From Patescibacteria group bacterium (GTDB lineage: Bacteria; Patescibacteriota; Minisyncoccia; Moranbacterales; UBA1568), in the NCBI GenBank assembly GCA_030916545.1, contig JAUPWI010000021.1:1-8138 (forward strand): 8,138 nt of DNA, given 5' to 3'. Every line of letters begins with the position of its first letter. Within the stretch, counting starts at the first letter, position 1. A program made the position numbers and the translations under genes. Below are positions 1-7,138 of this stretch, in pieces. The notes beneath the pieces are model-generated. The model did no database searches, was not told where the DNA came from, and saw only the letters and a list, made by a program, of their open reading frames with translations.

Positions 1-2709
1 AGCCGCTTTCGCAGCTGGTTCGGGAACCGAAGAGGATGGCGTTTCTCTGGCTGGAACCGTAGCATCCGATGATGTATTGGCCGATTTTACCACTTCTTGT
101 ACGGCTCCTGCTCTTTCAGTCGGTGCACCGTTCGGCATATAATCATCTCCGAATACCGCTTCTCCGACCGATGATGCGGCTGTACCGGCTTTCTCCGTAG
201 CCGCCCGCGTCAGCTCATGGCCCATTTCCGATGCCATGAATGACGGGAGGCCGAAAGCGACCCCTACGCTTCCCGCCAGCGCACTGAGACGCCGCCGGTC
301 CTGTCCGCGTATCCGGCTCTCGAGCGTTCGGTCAAGCGAATCGATCACATGATTATCCATGAACGCCTTCATACGCTCAAGTTTGGCGTCGAGATCGAGT
401 GATTCCGTATTCGTCTCAGAGACGGCTGCTTCGCTTCCCACTGTCCCGCCCTCATTCGCTTCGCTTATTGCCATCGCTTCAAGTGATGCTGCTTCCTGTT
501 GTCCCTGCGTTACGATCTTTTCCGCCATTTTTTGCGCCCGGCTCTCCGCGAGTTTCTGCAGGCCCCCATCGACCGTCGCGAACATGCCCACCGCCGCGAC
601 CCCGCGCCGAGCGATGACGGCCGCGATCGCCGCCGATGCCATCACTGTCCCGAGGAGACCGGCTCCCGACGCAACCGCCAAACCAGCCACCGGAATACCG
701 ATAACCAGCTTCTTCTGCCACGAAAGTTTGTTGTACGATACCCCGAATTGCTTCAATTTCCCGATGATACCTTTCTGTTCCGATCGAAGTTCCGTCCACG
801 CATCATACAGGCCGATATTCACTTCCTGAGCAAAATGACGTAGTTCCGCTTCAAGCTCTTTTTCCAAGGACGATTCCTCTGCCAAGGCCGGGGAATCCTT
901 TATGTCTTCCTCCGATGCTGCGCCGGGTTCAGTATCCGCTGTTGTCCCTGATTGTGCCCGATCGGAATACGTTAACTTCACCAATTCCAAACGAAGATCG
1001 CGCAGTTCACGCAGCTTGGACTGATATACCTCTTTCTTCTGTGTAACCGTTTCATTCTGGATACCTTTTCCTGAAATCCCCAGTATGCCTCTGAGCCGAC
1101 TCATCACGGTCCGGCTCTCATTGTCCGCCATGACATACTCCAAACGGGCCCGATCGCAGTCCGAAGTGAGAGTCTTGATCCTCTCCTGAAGTTTCCCCTC
1201 CGGAGTCGTCTCCTGATTCTCGCCTCTCAGAATCTTCCAATTCTCATCTCGACCAAAGGTGCGAGCCACCTCAATTTCTGTAGCCGATCCAGGCTCAGCC
1301 ACAGCTACGTTGTCCGGATCAGCCTCGTCAAAATCATCATCATTCGATACTTTATCCGGGCTCGTATTGCTCGGATGCCGTGGATCATCCCGCTTCCGCA
1401 CGATAGCAGGAATGATATTATTGGTATGCAGCGGATCATCCCGCTTCCGCACAATGGCAGCTGGTTCGAATGGCGCGCCGAAACCGACGAGCTCTTCATC
1501 ATTCGCACCCGCCTGAGTCGGAACCGGGTTTCTCGATCGCTGCGACAAATCATCCTCTCCCAAAATATCCACTATCGAACGTTCCTCTCCTGGTGGTGTG
1601 GAACTCGAAACCAGGTCACCTCTGGTCCGCTTCTCGGTATCAGCCGCCTGATCCGCCTCCTTGAGATATTCCTCCACCCAGACGCTCCCGTCCCGATACC
1701 GCTCATCCTCAGTTTTTTCGGTTTGCTGAGAGGCAGATGAGAGTGATGATTCGAAAGACATATCGGCTACGGTATCTTGATTTACTGGTGGTGTTTCTGC
1801 TGGAGTCATGGCTGAAACCGAATCTGTATTCGGAGGAATCGTGGTGGACGGAGGCTTTATCGTGCTGGCATCCTGAACCGTTTTCTTTTTTTCTCTTTGC
1901 CCTCCCTTTCTACGTCTTCCTGTGAGAGGCGCCTGTTCATCAATCGCCTTCGTAGCATCATTATCGATCACATCACTACTCCCGCTGCCATCCGCAGCAT
2001 CTGCCCCGACATCAACGGCAGCGGTCGTTATCGTATCCTTGTCATCGTATATCACATTTGTTCCTCCATGCTGTGCCCCCCGGATAGTCCCTGGCTCAGG
2101 AAAAACCAGATCATTCAACCCGGGCTGATCCGCCGGCTCTTCCGATACCGCCCGTTCTCCAAGTTCCGATGCTCCTCTGTCCGACACATCGACGGATGCG
2201 GCATCGGCAACCCCGGCAACGCGAAGCAGGGCCTCCATCTCAGCCATCTCTTCTGGCGTTATGGATTGAGCGAATCGTGACGGTTCAGATGTATTCACCC
2301 CTTCGCTCTCACTCACTCTCTCCAAACCAACGGCCGTGAGAGTCTGCTTCAAGGTATAATTTCCATCTGCGCCCTTTCCATCGGCCACCTGCTGCGCCTC
2401 GATATTACCATTCGCCCGTATCGCCGTAATTTCAAATTCCGCATTCCCATATTTCCCATCCGTAAAACGCATCCCCACGACCGGTTCAACACCTCCCAAT
2501 AATTCCTGAAACACGTCGACTGCCCGAGGAGAAGATGTGCGCTCCACATGCTTCCGGTCTGACTGTCTCGCTCGCGAACCACGACCTGATTTCATGTCAT
2601 CATCCGTATCCTCAGGTCTCGGACCATGCAGGTCCCGCGAAAACGCCCGACCTCGTGAGCGTTTTCCACCTTGTTCATCGGAGTTTCCTGGAAGTGGTTC
2701 CTTTCGCAT
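1..2709 (-). CDS. Large modular protein with C-proximal membrane hairpin, unknown function (3' end outside window)
   Basis: I do not recognise this protein by name. The frame has no stop from about 2823 down to base 1, so at least 903 residues are visible and the C-terminus is missing. From the ATG at 2709: residues 1-60 are basic and disordered (Arg/Lys/Gly/Ser rich); about 76-130 form a compact beta-like domain (VVGMRFTDGK, then FEITAI); about 150-460 are Ser/Thr/Pro/Asp/Glu rich and probably disordered, with a basic patch at 263-277 and two 17-residue repeats at 418-451; about 490-580 and 613-664 are charged and helical or coiled-coil-like, separated by an acidic linker; 669-713 is strongly hydrophobic (Ala/Val/Gly/Ile) with an Arg-Arg turn, consistent with a two-pass membrane hairpin; about 808-826 is mildly hydrophobic. 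An in-frame ATG at 2787 would add 26 residues, but that DNA is AT-rich and looks non-coding. Neither start has a good ribosome-binding site. Probably co-transcribed with the 164-residue gene upstream. The hairpin plus coiled-coil layout resembles large hypothetical proteins of Parcubacteria (impression, not a search). Confidence 0.8.
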   Translation of the reverse strand, partial: MRKEPLPGNSDEQGGKRSRGRAFSRDLHGPRPEDTDDDMKSGRGSRARQSDRKHVERTSSPRAVDVFQELLGGVEPVVGMRFTDGKYGNAEFEITAIRANGNIEAQQVADGKGADGNYTLKQTLTAVGLERVSESEGVNTSEPSRFAQSITPEEMAEMEALLRVAGVADAASVDVSDRGASELGERAVSEEPADQPGLNDLVFPEPGTIRGAQHGGTNVIYDDKDTITTAAVDVGADAADGSGSSDVIDNDATKAIDEQAPLTGRRRKGGQREKKKTVQDASTIKPPSTTIPPNTDSVSAMTPAETPPVNQDTVADMSFESSLSSASQQTEKTEDERYRDGSVWVEEYLKEADQAADTEKRTRGDLVSSSTPPGEERSIVDILGEDDLSQRSRNPVPTQAGANDEELVGFGAPFEPAAIVRKRDDPLHTNNIIPAIVRKRDDPRHPSNTSPDKVSNDDDFDEADPDNVAVAEPGSATEIEVARTFGRDENWKILRGENQETTPEGKLQERIKTLTSDCDRARLEYVMADNESRTVMSRLRGILGISGKGIQNETVTQKKEVYQSKLRELRDLRLELVKLTYSDRAQSGTTADTEPGAASEEDIKDSPALAEESSLEKELEAELRHFAQEVNIGLYDAWTELRSEQKGIIGKLKQFGVSYNKLSWQKKLVIGIPVAGLAVASGAGLLGTVMASAAIAAVIARRGVAAVGMFATVDGGLQKLAESRAQKMAEKIVTQGQQEAASLEAMAISEANEGGTVGSEAAVSETNTESLDLDAKLERMKAFMDNHVIDSLDRTLESRIRGQDRRRLSALAGSVGVAFGLPSFMASEMGHELTRAATEKAGTAASSVGEAVFGDDYMPNGAPTERAGAVQEVVKSANTSSDATVPARETPSSSVPEPAAKAA
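1357..1458 (-). repeat. Two-copy 51-bp in-frame tandem repeat (17 residues) inside the large protein
   Basis: Two adjacent 51-bp units, 1408-1458 and 1357-1407, encode AIVRKRDDPLHTNNIIP and AIVRKRDDPRHPSNTSP. The first ten codons of each unit are almost identical in DNA (for example 1382-1401 and 1433-1452 match exactly), while the last seven have diverged. The unit keeps the reading frame, so it is a coding tandem duplication in a disordered linker, not a mobile or CRISPR repeat. Confidence 0.85.
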
Positions 2710-2809
2710 ACTTATACAAGATCTCTTTTTATTATCAAATATAGTGAGCGAAATAGGAGTGTCGTTTTGTTTCCGAAGAAAGCGCATGTAAAATCGGATC
2801 CATTTTCCG

Positions 2810-2858
2810 TTATTTTTTCGGTTTCATCACTTCCCTCTCTCCTTATGTCCCTCTCTCC
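2810..2858 (-). promoter_or_regulatory. Polypurine ribosome-binding-site-like leader with 5-codon mini-frame
   Basis: On the minus strand the 11-mer GGAGAGAGGGA occurs twice with a 16-base period (2848-2858 and 2832-2842). The second copy places GAGG six bases before ATG at 2827, the best Shine-Dalgarno arrangement I see in the window. The frame it opens reads only Met-Lys-Pro-Lys-Lys and stops at TAA 2812-2810, right after a run of six A. It lies between the 164-residue gene and the large gene. It may be a leader peptide, a translational coupling device, or a broken or mis-sequenced true N-terminus of the large gene; it may also be chance purine richness. Confidence 0.35.
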
Positions 2859-2874
2859 CATACGAAAACATCGT

Positions 2875-3369
2875 TTATGCTGCTTTCACGGATTCTTTCT
2901 CTTCTTCCTTTCTTTTCTCTAATTGATACCCGTCCTGCTCGATGAATTGCTGGATTTCCTCTCCGGAACCAAAAAACCACTCTCCATGTGGAAGAGGTTT
3001 TTTCTTTTTTTCAAACAATTCCTTCACTTTCCGTATAAATGATGAATTCGAACCCTCCAGAGTTTCCTGTGTCCGGAAACGAATACTCACTCCCCCGACC
3101 GGTGTCACTGCGACCACTCGAAAAGATGTTTGCTCATTCGTCCAAGTATCCCCCACCGACACACCACCGGAAGACGTGACTACGGGAATCTCCTGCTGCT
3201 GAGCAGGCACTGGCTGCTCTTCGGATACTGAAACTGAATCAGTCATCGGAACCGCATTTTCTACTTCCGACAAAGCCGGTGTCTGCACGACTGGTACAGC
3301 TGGGGGGACGACGACTTCTACATCCGACGCTCCATTCGATTCCACATTCGTTTCTCGTATCTCATCCAT
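2875..3369 (-). CDS. Hypothetical 164-residue protein, disordered N-terminus plus small beta-type domain
   Basis: No family recognised. Residues 1-66 are acidic and rich in Val, Pro, Glu, Gln and Ser (runs such as VEVVVPPAVPVVQTP), probably disordered. Residues 70-101 form a compact, probably beta-stranded segment (VSVGDTWTNE, then SFRVVAVTPVGGVSIRFR) that aligns by eye with residues 76-108 of the large protein encoded downstream. Residues 111-164 are highly charged and helical: a Lys-rich run at 114-124, a short aromatic motif GEWFFGSG at 129-136, a helix EEIQQFIEQDGYQLEKR, and a Lys/Glu tail. There is no signal peptide or membrane segment, so it is predicted cytoplasmic. ATG 3369 is the natural start, although no Shine-Dalgarno sequence precedes it. 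The gene is divergent from the glycosyltransferases and 165 bases upstream of the large minus-strand gene, with which it probably shares a transcript. The unusual composition and conserved frame favour a real gene. Confidence 0.75.
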   Translation of the reverse strand: MDEIRETNVESNGASDVEVVVPPAVPVVQTPALSEVENAVPMTDSVSVSEEQPVPAQQQEIPVVTSSGGVSVGDTWTNEQTSFRVVAVTPVGGVSIRFRTQETLEGSNSSFIRKVKELFEKKKKPLPHGEWFFGSGEEIQQFIEQDGYQLEKRKEEEKESVKAA

Positions 3370-3424
3370 AATGCGTGAAAATAAAATATCTCTACAAACG
3401 CTTCATCTTTTCTGATGACTTTAG

Positions 3425-3430
3425 TATAAT
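3425..3430 (+). promoter_or_regulatory. Candidate -10 box (TATAAT) for the glycosyltransferase genes
   Basis: A perfect TATAAT lies in an AT-rich divergent intergenic region. The best-spaced -35 candidate, TTCATC at 3402-3407, is weak (three of six to TTGACA). Transcription would start near 3437, about nine bases before a TTG start at 3446 or about 72 bases before the ATG at 3509. The surrounding AGTATAATACT is nearly symmetric, so the opposite strand also offers TATACT or TATTAT for the minus-strand gene starting at 3369. Confidence 0.5.
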
Positions 3431-3508
3431 ACTACCATAATCAAGTTGAAAAATAAAAAAGAAATCGATCTTCTGAAAGGTTCAGATATTTTTTTTCGAC
3501 ATCTTCTT

Positions 3509-5122
3509 ATGTGGCAATCCTCGCGGTCACACCTTCCGCTCACTCTCACGCTCGTCACACTCCTTCTCTTCGCCTTCTTGCTTCGCATCTCTCATCTCGA
3601 ATCCATCCCGATCGGCCTCTACCCCGACGAGGCGGCCAATGGTGTTGATGCTCTCCATGCGCTTGAGACGAACCGTTTCGAACTCTTCTATCCGGCGAAT
3701 TACGGCCGCGAAGGTCTCTTCATCAATCTCCAAGCGCTCTCCATCTGGCTCCTCGGCAACACGATGGTCGCGCTCAAACTCTGCTCCGTCCTCTTTGGAA
3801 CCTTCACTGTTCTCGGTCTCTTCCTCCTCGGGAAAGAACTCTTCCATCGCACCAGCGCCGGTCTTGCCGCTGCCTTCATGATCGCTACTTCCTACTGGGC
3901 CATCAATTTTTCGCGCATCGGTTTCCGCGCCATCATGACCGCCTTCCTCCTCTCCTTTGCCTTCTACTTCTTCTTCCGGGGCCTGCGCACCCAGAAGAAG
4001 CTCGACTTTCTCTGGGCTGGACTCATCTTCGGCCTTGGTCTCCATACCTACATCGCTTTCCGCGTCGCGCCGCTTATCCTGATTCTCCTCTTACCGGCAC
4101 TCATGCTTTCGTACGAACATTTCTTTCGACGCTTCTGGAAACACGGTCTCGCCTTCATTTTGGGCGCCTTCATCGCAGCCGCCCCGATGCTCTACCACTT
4201 CTTCATCTCGCATCCGGAAGATTTCGAATCCCGCTCCACCCATATTTCCGTCTTCTCTCCCGAAGTGAATCACGGCGACCTGCCAGGCACTCTCGTCAAG
4301 ACTTTCTCGACTTCCCTCATCAAGTACACGTTCTTCGGTGATCAAAATTGGCGCCACAACTATCCTCCCTATCCGCTGCTCGATCCCATCGTCGGGACCT
4401 TCTTCCTGACAGGATTTTTCCTCCTCCTTTTCCGTTTCTTCCATCTCCTCTACCGCCGTCTCCGCCATCACGACCGGGATTTCCGCCTCGTCATAGATAC
4501 TTTCCTCTTCGGTTCGTTCTTTACCATGCTCGCCCCAGAATTCTTGACTAACGAAGGACTCCCGCATGCTCTCCGCTCTATCGGTACTCAAGTGCCCGTC
4601 TTCCTTTTCGCGACCATACCGGTTCTTTGGATTCTTAAGAAAGCCGAACGCGGGGCCCACGGTCTCCGTATCACCATCTTCTCTTTCCTCCTGATCGCCT
4701 TCTCAATTTCTGCCACCTGGAATATCACCAAATATTTCATCCTCTTCGCCGAAAGCCCCAAGGCCGCGGAATCCTTCAATGAAAACTACACCAACATGGC
4801 CAAGTATCTCCTCTCGCTGCCGGATGATACATATAAATATTATCTCATCGATGGGGGCGGGAATCGCGACCGTTTCCACTTGCCGGTCGCCGGTATGCCA
4901 GTCTATTTCTTTACCTACGGCCGTGTGAAAAATTTTGAGATCGTCACGCCAGATACACTCATCCATCGCCCCGGCGTCTATATCATGACGCATTTTGACC
5001 AGACAAAAGTAGAAAAACTCAAAGCACTCTTCCCCGGAGCATATACGGAGCATATCGATATGAATGGTCCAAAACGGGATGGTGGGGATTTCACAGCGGT
5101 TATTCTCCCAGCAACCAACTAA
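3509..5122 (+). CDS. GT-C membrane glycosyltransferase, PMT/ArnT-like (GT39/GT83-type)
   Basis: Predicted polytopic membrane enzyme that transfers a sugar from a polyprenyl-phosphate donor to an acceptor on the outer face of the cytoplasmic membrane; donor and acceptor are unknown. Numbered from ATG 3509 (537 residues): a first membrane helix at about 10-28 is followed by the first external loop with the acidic pair D40-E41 in LYPDEAANG, the position of the catalytic or metal-linked acidic residues in this superfamily, then the GREGLF motif at 66-71, typical of this subfamily. About ten further hydrophobic helices follow, with the loop motif GLPHALRSIG. Residues from about 423 to the end are a soluble, probably external domain. 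An upstream in-frame TTG at 3446 would add 21 residues, but that stretch is AT-rich; neither start has a Shine-Dalgarno sequence. A 52-base gap separates it from the next glycosyltransferase gene, suggesting one operon. Leu CTC and Phe TTC codons dominate. Confidence 0.87.
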   Translation: MWQSSRSHLPLTLTLVTLLLFAFLLRISHLESIPIGLYPDEAANGVDALHALETNRFELFYPANYGREGLFINLQALSIWLLGNTMVALKLCSVLFGTFTVLGLFLLGKELFHRTSAGLAAAFMIATSYWAINFSRIGFRAIMTAFLLSFAFYFFFRGLRTQKKLDFLWAGLIFGLGLHTYIAFRVAPLILILLLPALMLSYEHFFRRFWKHGLAFILGAFIAAAPMLYHFFISHPEDFESRSTHISVFSPEVNHGDLPGTLVKTFSTSLIKYTFFGDQNWRHNYPPYPLLDPIVGTFFLTGFFLLLFRFFHLLYRRLRHHDRDFRLVIDTFLFGSFFTMLAPEFLTNEGLPHALRSIGTQVPVFLFATIPVLWILKKAERGAHGLRITIFSFLLIAFSISATWNITKYFILFAESPKAAESFNENYTNMAKYLLSLPDDTYKYYLIDGGGNRDRFHLPVAGMPVYFFTYGRVKNFEIVTPDTLIHRPGVYIMTHFDQTKVEKLKALFPGAYTEHIDMNGPKRDGGDFTAVILPATN

Positions 5123-5174
5123 CCGTACACTCGACACTCAGGAAAAAATCTCTAATTCCTTTCTCAGCCCCTCT

Positions 5175-7052
5175 ATGCACCACCTCAAAAGACATGCTCC
5201 GTGGATTGTGGCCGGCCTGCTCGCCTTCTATGGCATCCTCTCAATTCTTATTTCCACCCAAGAATCAGCAACCTACGATGAAAAAGCCCATATCCCATCG
5301 GCCTACAGCTATGTCCGATTCGGCGATATGCGTCTCAATCCAGAACACCCGCCACTCCTTAAAAATCTCTCCGGGTTACCACTCTTGTTTCTCGATGTAG
5401 AATTTCCCATCAATACTTCTGAATGGCAAACCGGCATCAATGAACAATGGACTCTCGGCGATCTCTTCATGAACTGTACCCGTCCGGATATCGTCTGCAA
5501 TGATAGCGAGGCCATTCTCTTTTGGTCCCGCCTCCCCATCACGCTCATCGCACTCCTACTGGGGCTCTTTCTTTTTCTCTGGGGACGCAAGCTCGGCGGG
5601 ACGCTTACCGGACTCATCGCCGTCTCCCTCTTCGTCTTCGACCCGAACACGATCGCTCATGGGCACTATGTGACCACCGACATCAGCATCGCGGCCTTTC
5701 TCTTCTTCGCCTTCTACTTCTTTCTTCGTTTCCTCAAGCAACCCACCTGGAAAAACGTCATTCTCGCCGGACTCTTCCTTGGTCTCGCCGAACTCACGAA
5801 ATTCTCCGCCGTTCTCCTCTTTCCCATTTTCGGACTCTTTACCCTCCTGTACGCACTCACCAAACGAGCCTCGCCACATCAAGATCCCATTTCACATTTC
5901 CGTCTCCGTAAAATCGGTGAGTACCTAGGAAAATTCGCCAGCATACTCATCATCTGTTTCGCTCTTATCGCTCTGTTTTATGCATTCAATACTTGGAATA
6001 TGCCCGAGCAAAAAACGCTCGACACTTCCAACTACATGTTTTCCCCACACACCGGTGTCGGTGAAAATGCCGGCAAGCGTTTCGCGCGTGAGACGCTCGA
6101 CGCTCTGGTCAAAATTCCCGGACTCGATCCGATGGCTCACTATCTCCTTGGTGTATTCATGGTTTTTTCTCGAGTCGCCGGCGGAAATACCTTCTACTTT
6201 CTAGGTGCTGTCTCCGAAGATGCCTCTCCGAGTTATTTCCCAATACTCTTCCTCACCAAAGAAAGCTTGCCATTTCTCTTTCTTCTGCTCGTGACACTTC
6301 TCTACTCGACTTTCCGTTTCCTCAAAGCACTCAAAAACAAACCGGTCTCTTCTTATTTCTCAGTTTTCGCTCATTCTTTCCAAGAGCGCCCCACCCAATA
6401 TCTTGCCATGTTCTTCATTCTCTTCTACGCGACGATCAGTATCACCGGAAATCTCAATATCGGTTTCCGACATCTCTTTCCGATCCTCCCCTTCCTCTAT
6501 CTCCTCATAGCTAAAACTGCAGCTGATTTCTACCACCGGAATAAAGAGCGACTCGGATATATCCTCCGTCCCCTCGCAGCTCTTTTCTTTGCCTTACTCT
6601 TCATCACCCCTCTCGCTGCCTACCCAAGTTATCTTTCCTACTACAATATGCTCGCTGGTGGGCATGAGAACGGCTATCGGATCGCAACTGACTCCAATTA
6701 CGACTGGGGACAGGACTTAAAACGCCTCCGGAATTTTATCGACGACCATAATCATCGATGCACGCTGCTCGAATCCGCCGATCCATGCCTGATTTCCCAA
6801 ATCCATCTCGACTATTTCGGCGGTTCCAATCCCGCCCTCTATCTCGGAGATCGTTACACGAATTGGTACGCCGCCAAGACACCCGAACCAGGCTGGTACG
6901 CCATTTCAGCCGTCTTCTTCCAGGAGGGCATCTACAAAGCCAAAGCTCCAGGCCAACAGGGATACGAGTGGCTCCGCGATCTCGGTGAAACCGCCCGAGC
7001 CGGCGACTCCATCTTCATCTTCCATGTCACCCCGGAAGATCTCAAGCGCTGA
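5175..7052 (+). CDS. Phospholipid-carrier-dependent glycosyltransferase, PMT_2/ArnT-like family
   Basis: A 625-residue polytopic GT-C enzyme, predicted to use a lipid-phosphate sugar donor at the outer membrane face. The first helix (about 10-28) leads to an external loop with ATYDEKAH (D35, E36, H39) and RLNPEHPPL (53-61), hallmark motifs of this family. Multiple hydrophobic helices follow, then GFRHLFP at 430-436, and near the end of the membrane part YPSYLSYYNMLAGG with DSNYDWGQDLKRL at 506-518, a conserved signature. The tail from about 490 is external and includes FGGSNPALYLGD. Cysteines C101/C108 and C529/C538 lie in predicted external segments and could form disulfides. The frame is open from ATG 5064, overlapping the previous gene by 59 bases, but ATG 5175 places the first helix at the usual distance from the start and avoids a non-conserved 37-residue extension. 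It is of a different subfamily from its upstream neighbour, so the pair is not a simple duplication. Confidence 0.9.
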   Translation: MHHLKRHAPWIVAGLLAFYGILSILISTQESATYDEKAHIPSAYSYVRFGDMRLNPEHPPLLKNLSGLPLLFLDVEFPINTSEWQTGINEQWTLGDLFMNCTRPDIVCNDSEAILFWSRLPITLIALLLGLFLFLWGRKLGGTLTGLIAVSLFVFDPNTIAHGHYVTTDISIAAFLFFAFYFFLRFLKQPTWKNVILAGLFLGLAELTKFSAVLLFPIFGLFTLLYALTKRASPHQDPISHFRLRKIGEYLGKFASILIICFALIALFYAFNTWNMPEQKTLDTSNYMFSPHTGVGENAGKRFARETLDALVKIPGLDPMAHYLLGVFMVFSRVAGGNTFYFLGAVSEDASPSYFPILFLTKESLPFLFLLLVTLLYSTFRFLKALKNKPVSSYFSVFAHSFQERPTQYLAMFFILFYATISITGNLNIGFRHLFPILPFLYLLIAKTAADFYHRNKERLGYILRPLAALFFALLFITPLAAYPSYLSYYNMLAGGHENGYRIATDSNYDWGQDLKRLRNFIDDHNHRCTLLESADPCLISQIHLDYFGGSNPALYLGDRYTNWYAAKTPEPGWYAISAVFFQEGIYKAKAPGQQGYEWLRDLGETARAGDSIFIFHVTPEDLKR

Positions 7053-7101
7053 TTCCCACGCGCATCCTGCACGACCAAGGCTCGTCTTCCTCAGATATTC
7101 A

Positions 7102-7110
7102 TGCTATACT
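7102..7110 (+). promoter_or_regulatory. Candidate extended -10 promoter for the 126-residue gene
   Basis: TGCTATACT fits an extended -10 element (TGn followed by TATAAT-like TATACT). No good -35 is visible 17 bases upstream, which extended -10 promoters tolerate. Transcription would begin near 7117, about 22 bases before ATG 7139. This suggests that the small gene is not fully dependent on the glycosyltransferase transcript. Confidence 0.45.
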
Positions 7111-7138
7111 TCCGGCTGAAACTGTAACTATACCTGCT

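Noticed and set aside
359..829. Plus-strand open frames opposite the large minus-strand gene (also 1375-1740 and 1897-2280)
   Set aside because: They lie wholly within the uninterrupted minus-strand frame, have Ser/Arg/Pro-rich compositions typical of antisense shadows, and have no start signals.
3527..5137. Minus-strand open frames opposite the first glycosyltransferase (3527-4045, 4091-4660, 4703-5137)
   Set aside because: Glu/Gly/Arg-rich antisense translations produced by the strong CTC/TTC codon bias of the real gene; no family motifs.
5064..5174. Overlapping upstream start of the second glycosyltransferase at ATG 5064
   Set aside because: It would add 37 polar residues without family counterpart and overlap the preceding gene by 59 bases; ATG 5175 gives the normal distance to the first membrane helix.
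5522..5911. Open frames on both strands inside the second glycosyltransferase (5522-5911 plus, 5556-5882 minus)
   Set aside because: Shadows of a gene with clear family motifs in another frame.
7050..7052. Reassignment of TGA (to Gly or Trp, as in some candidate phyla)
   Set aside because: TGA ends the second glycosyltransferase just after its expected C-terminus, and no coding frame in the window contains an internal TGA.
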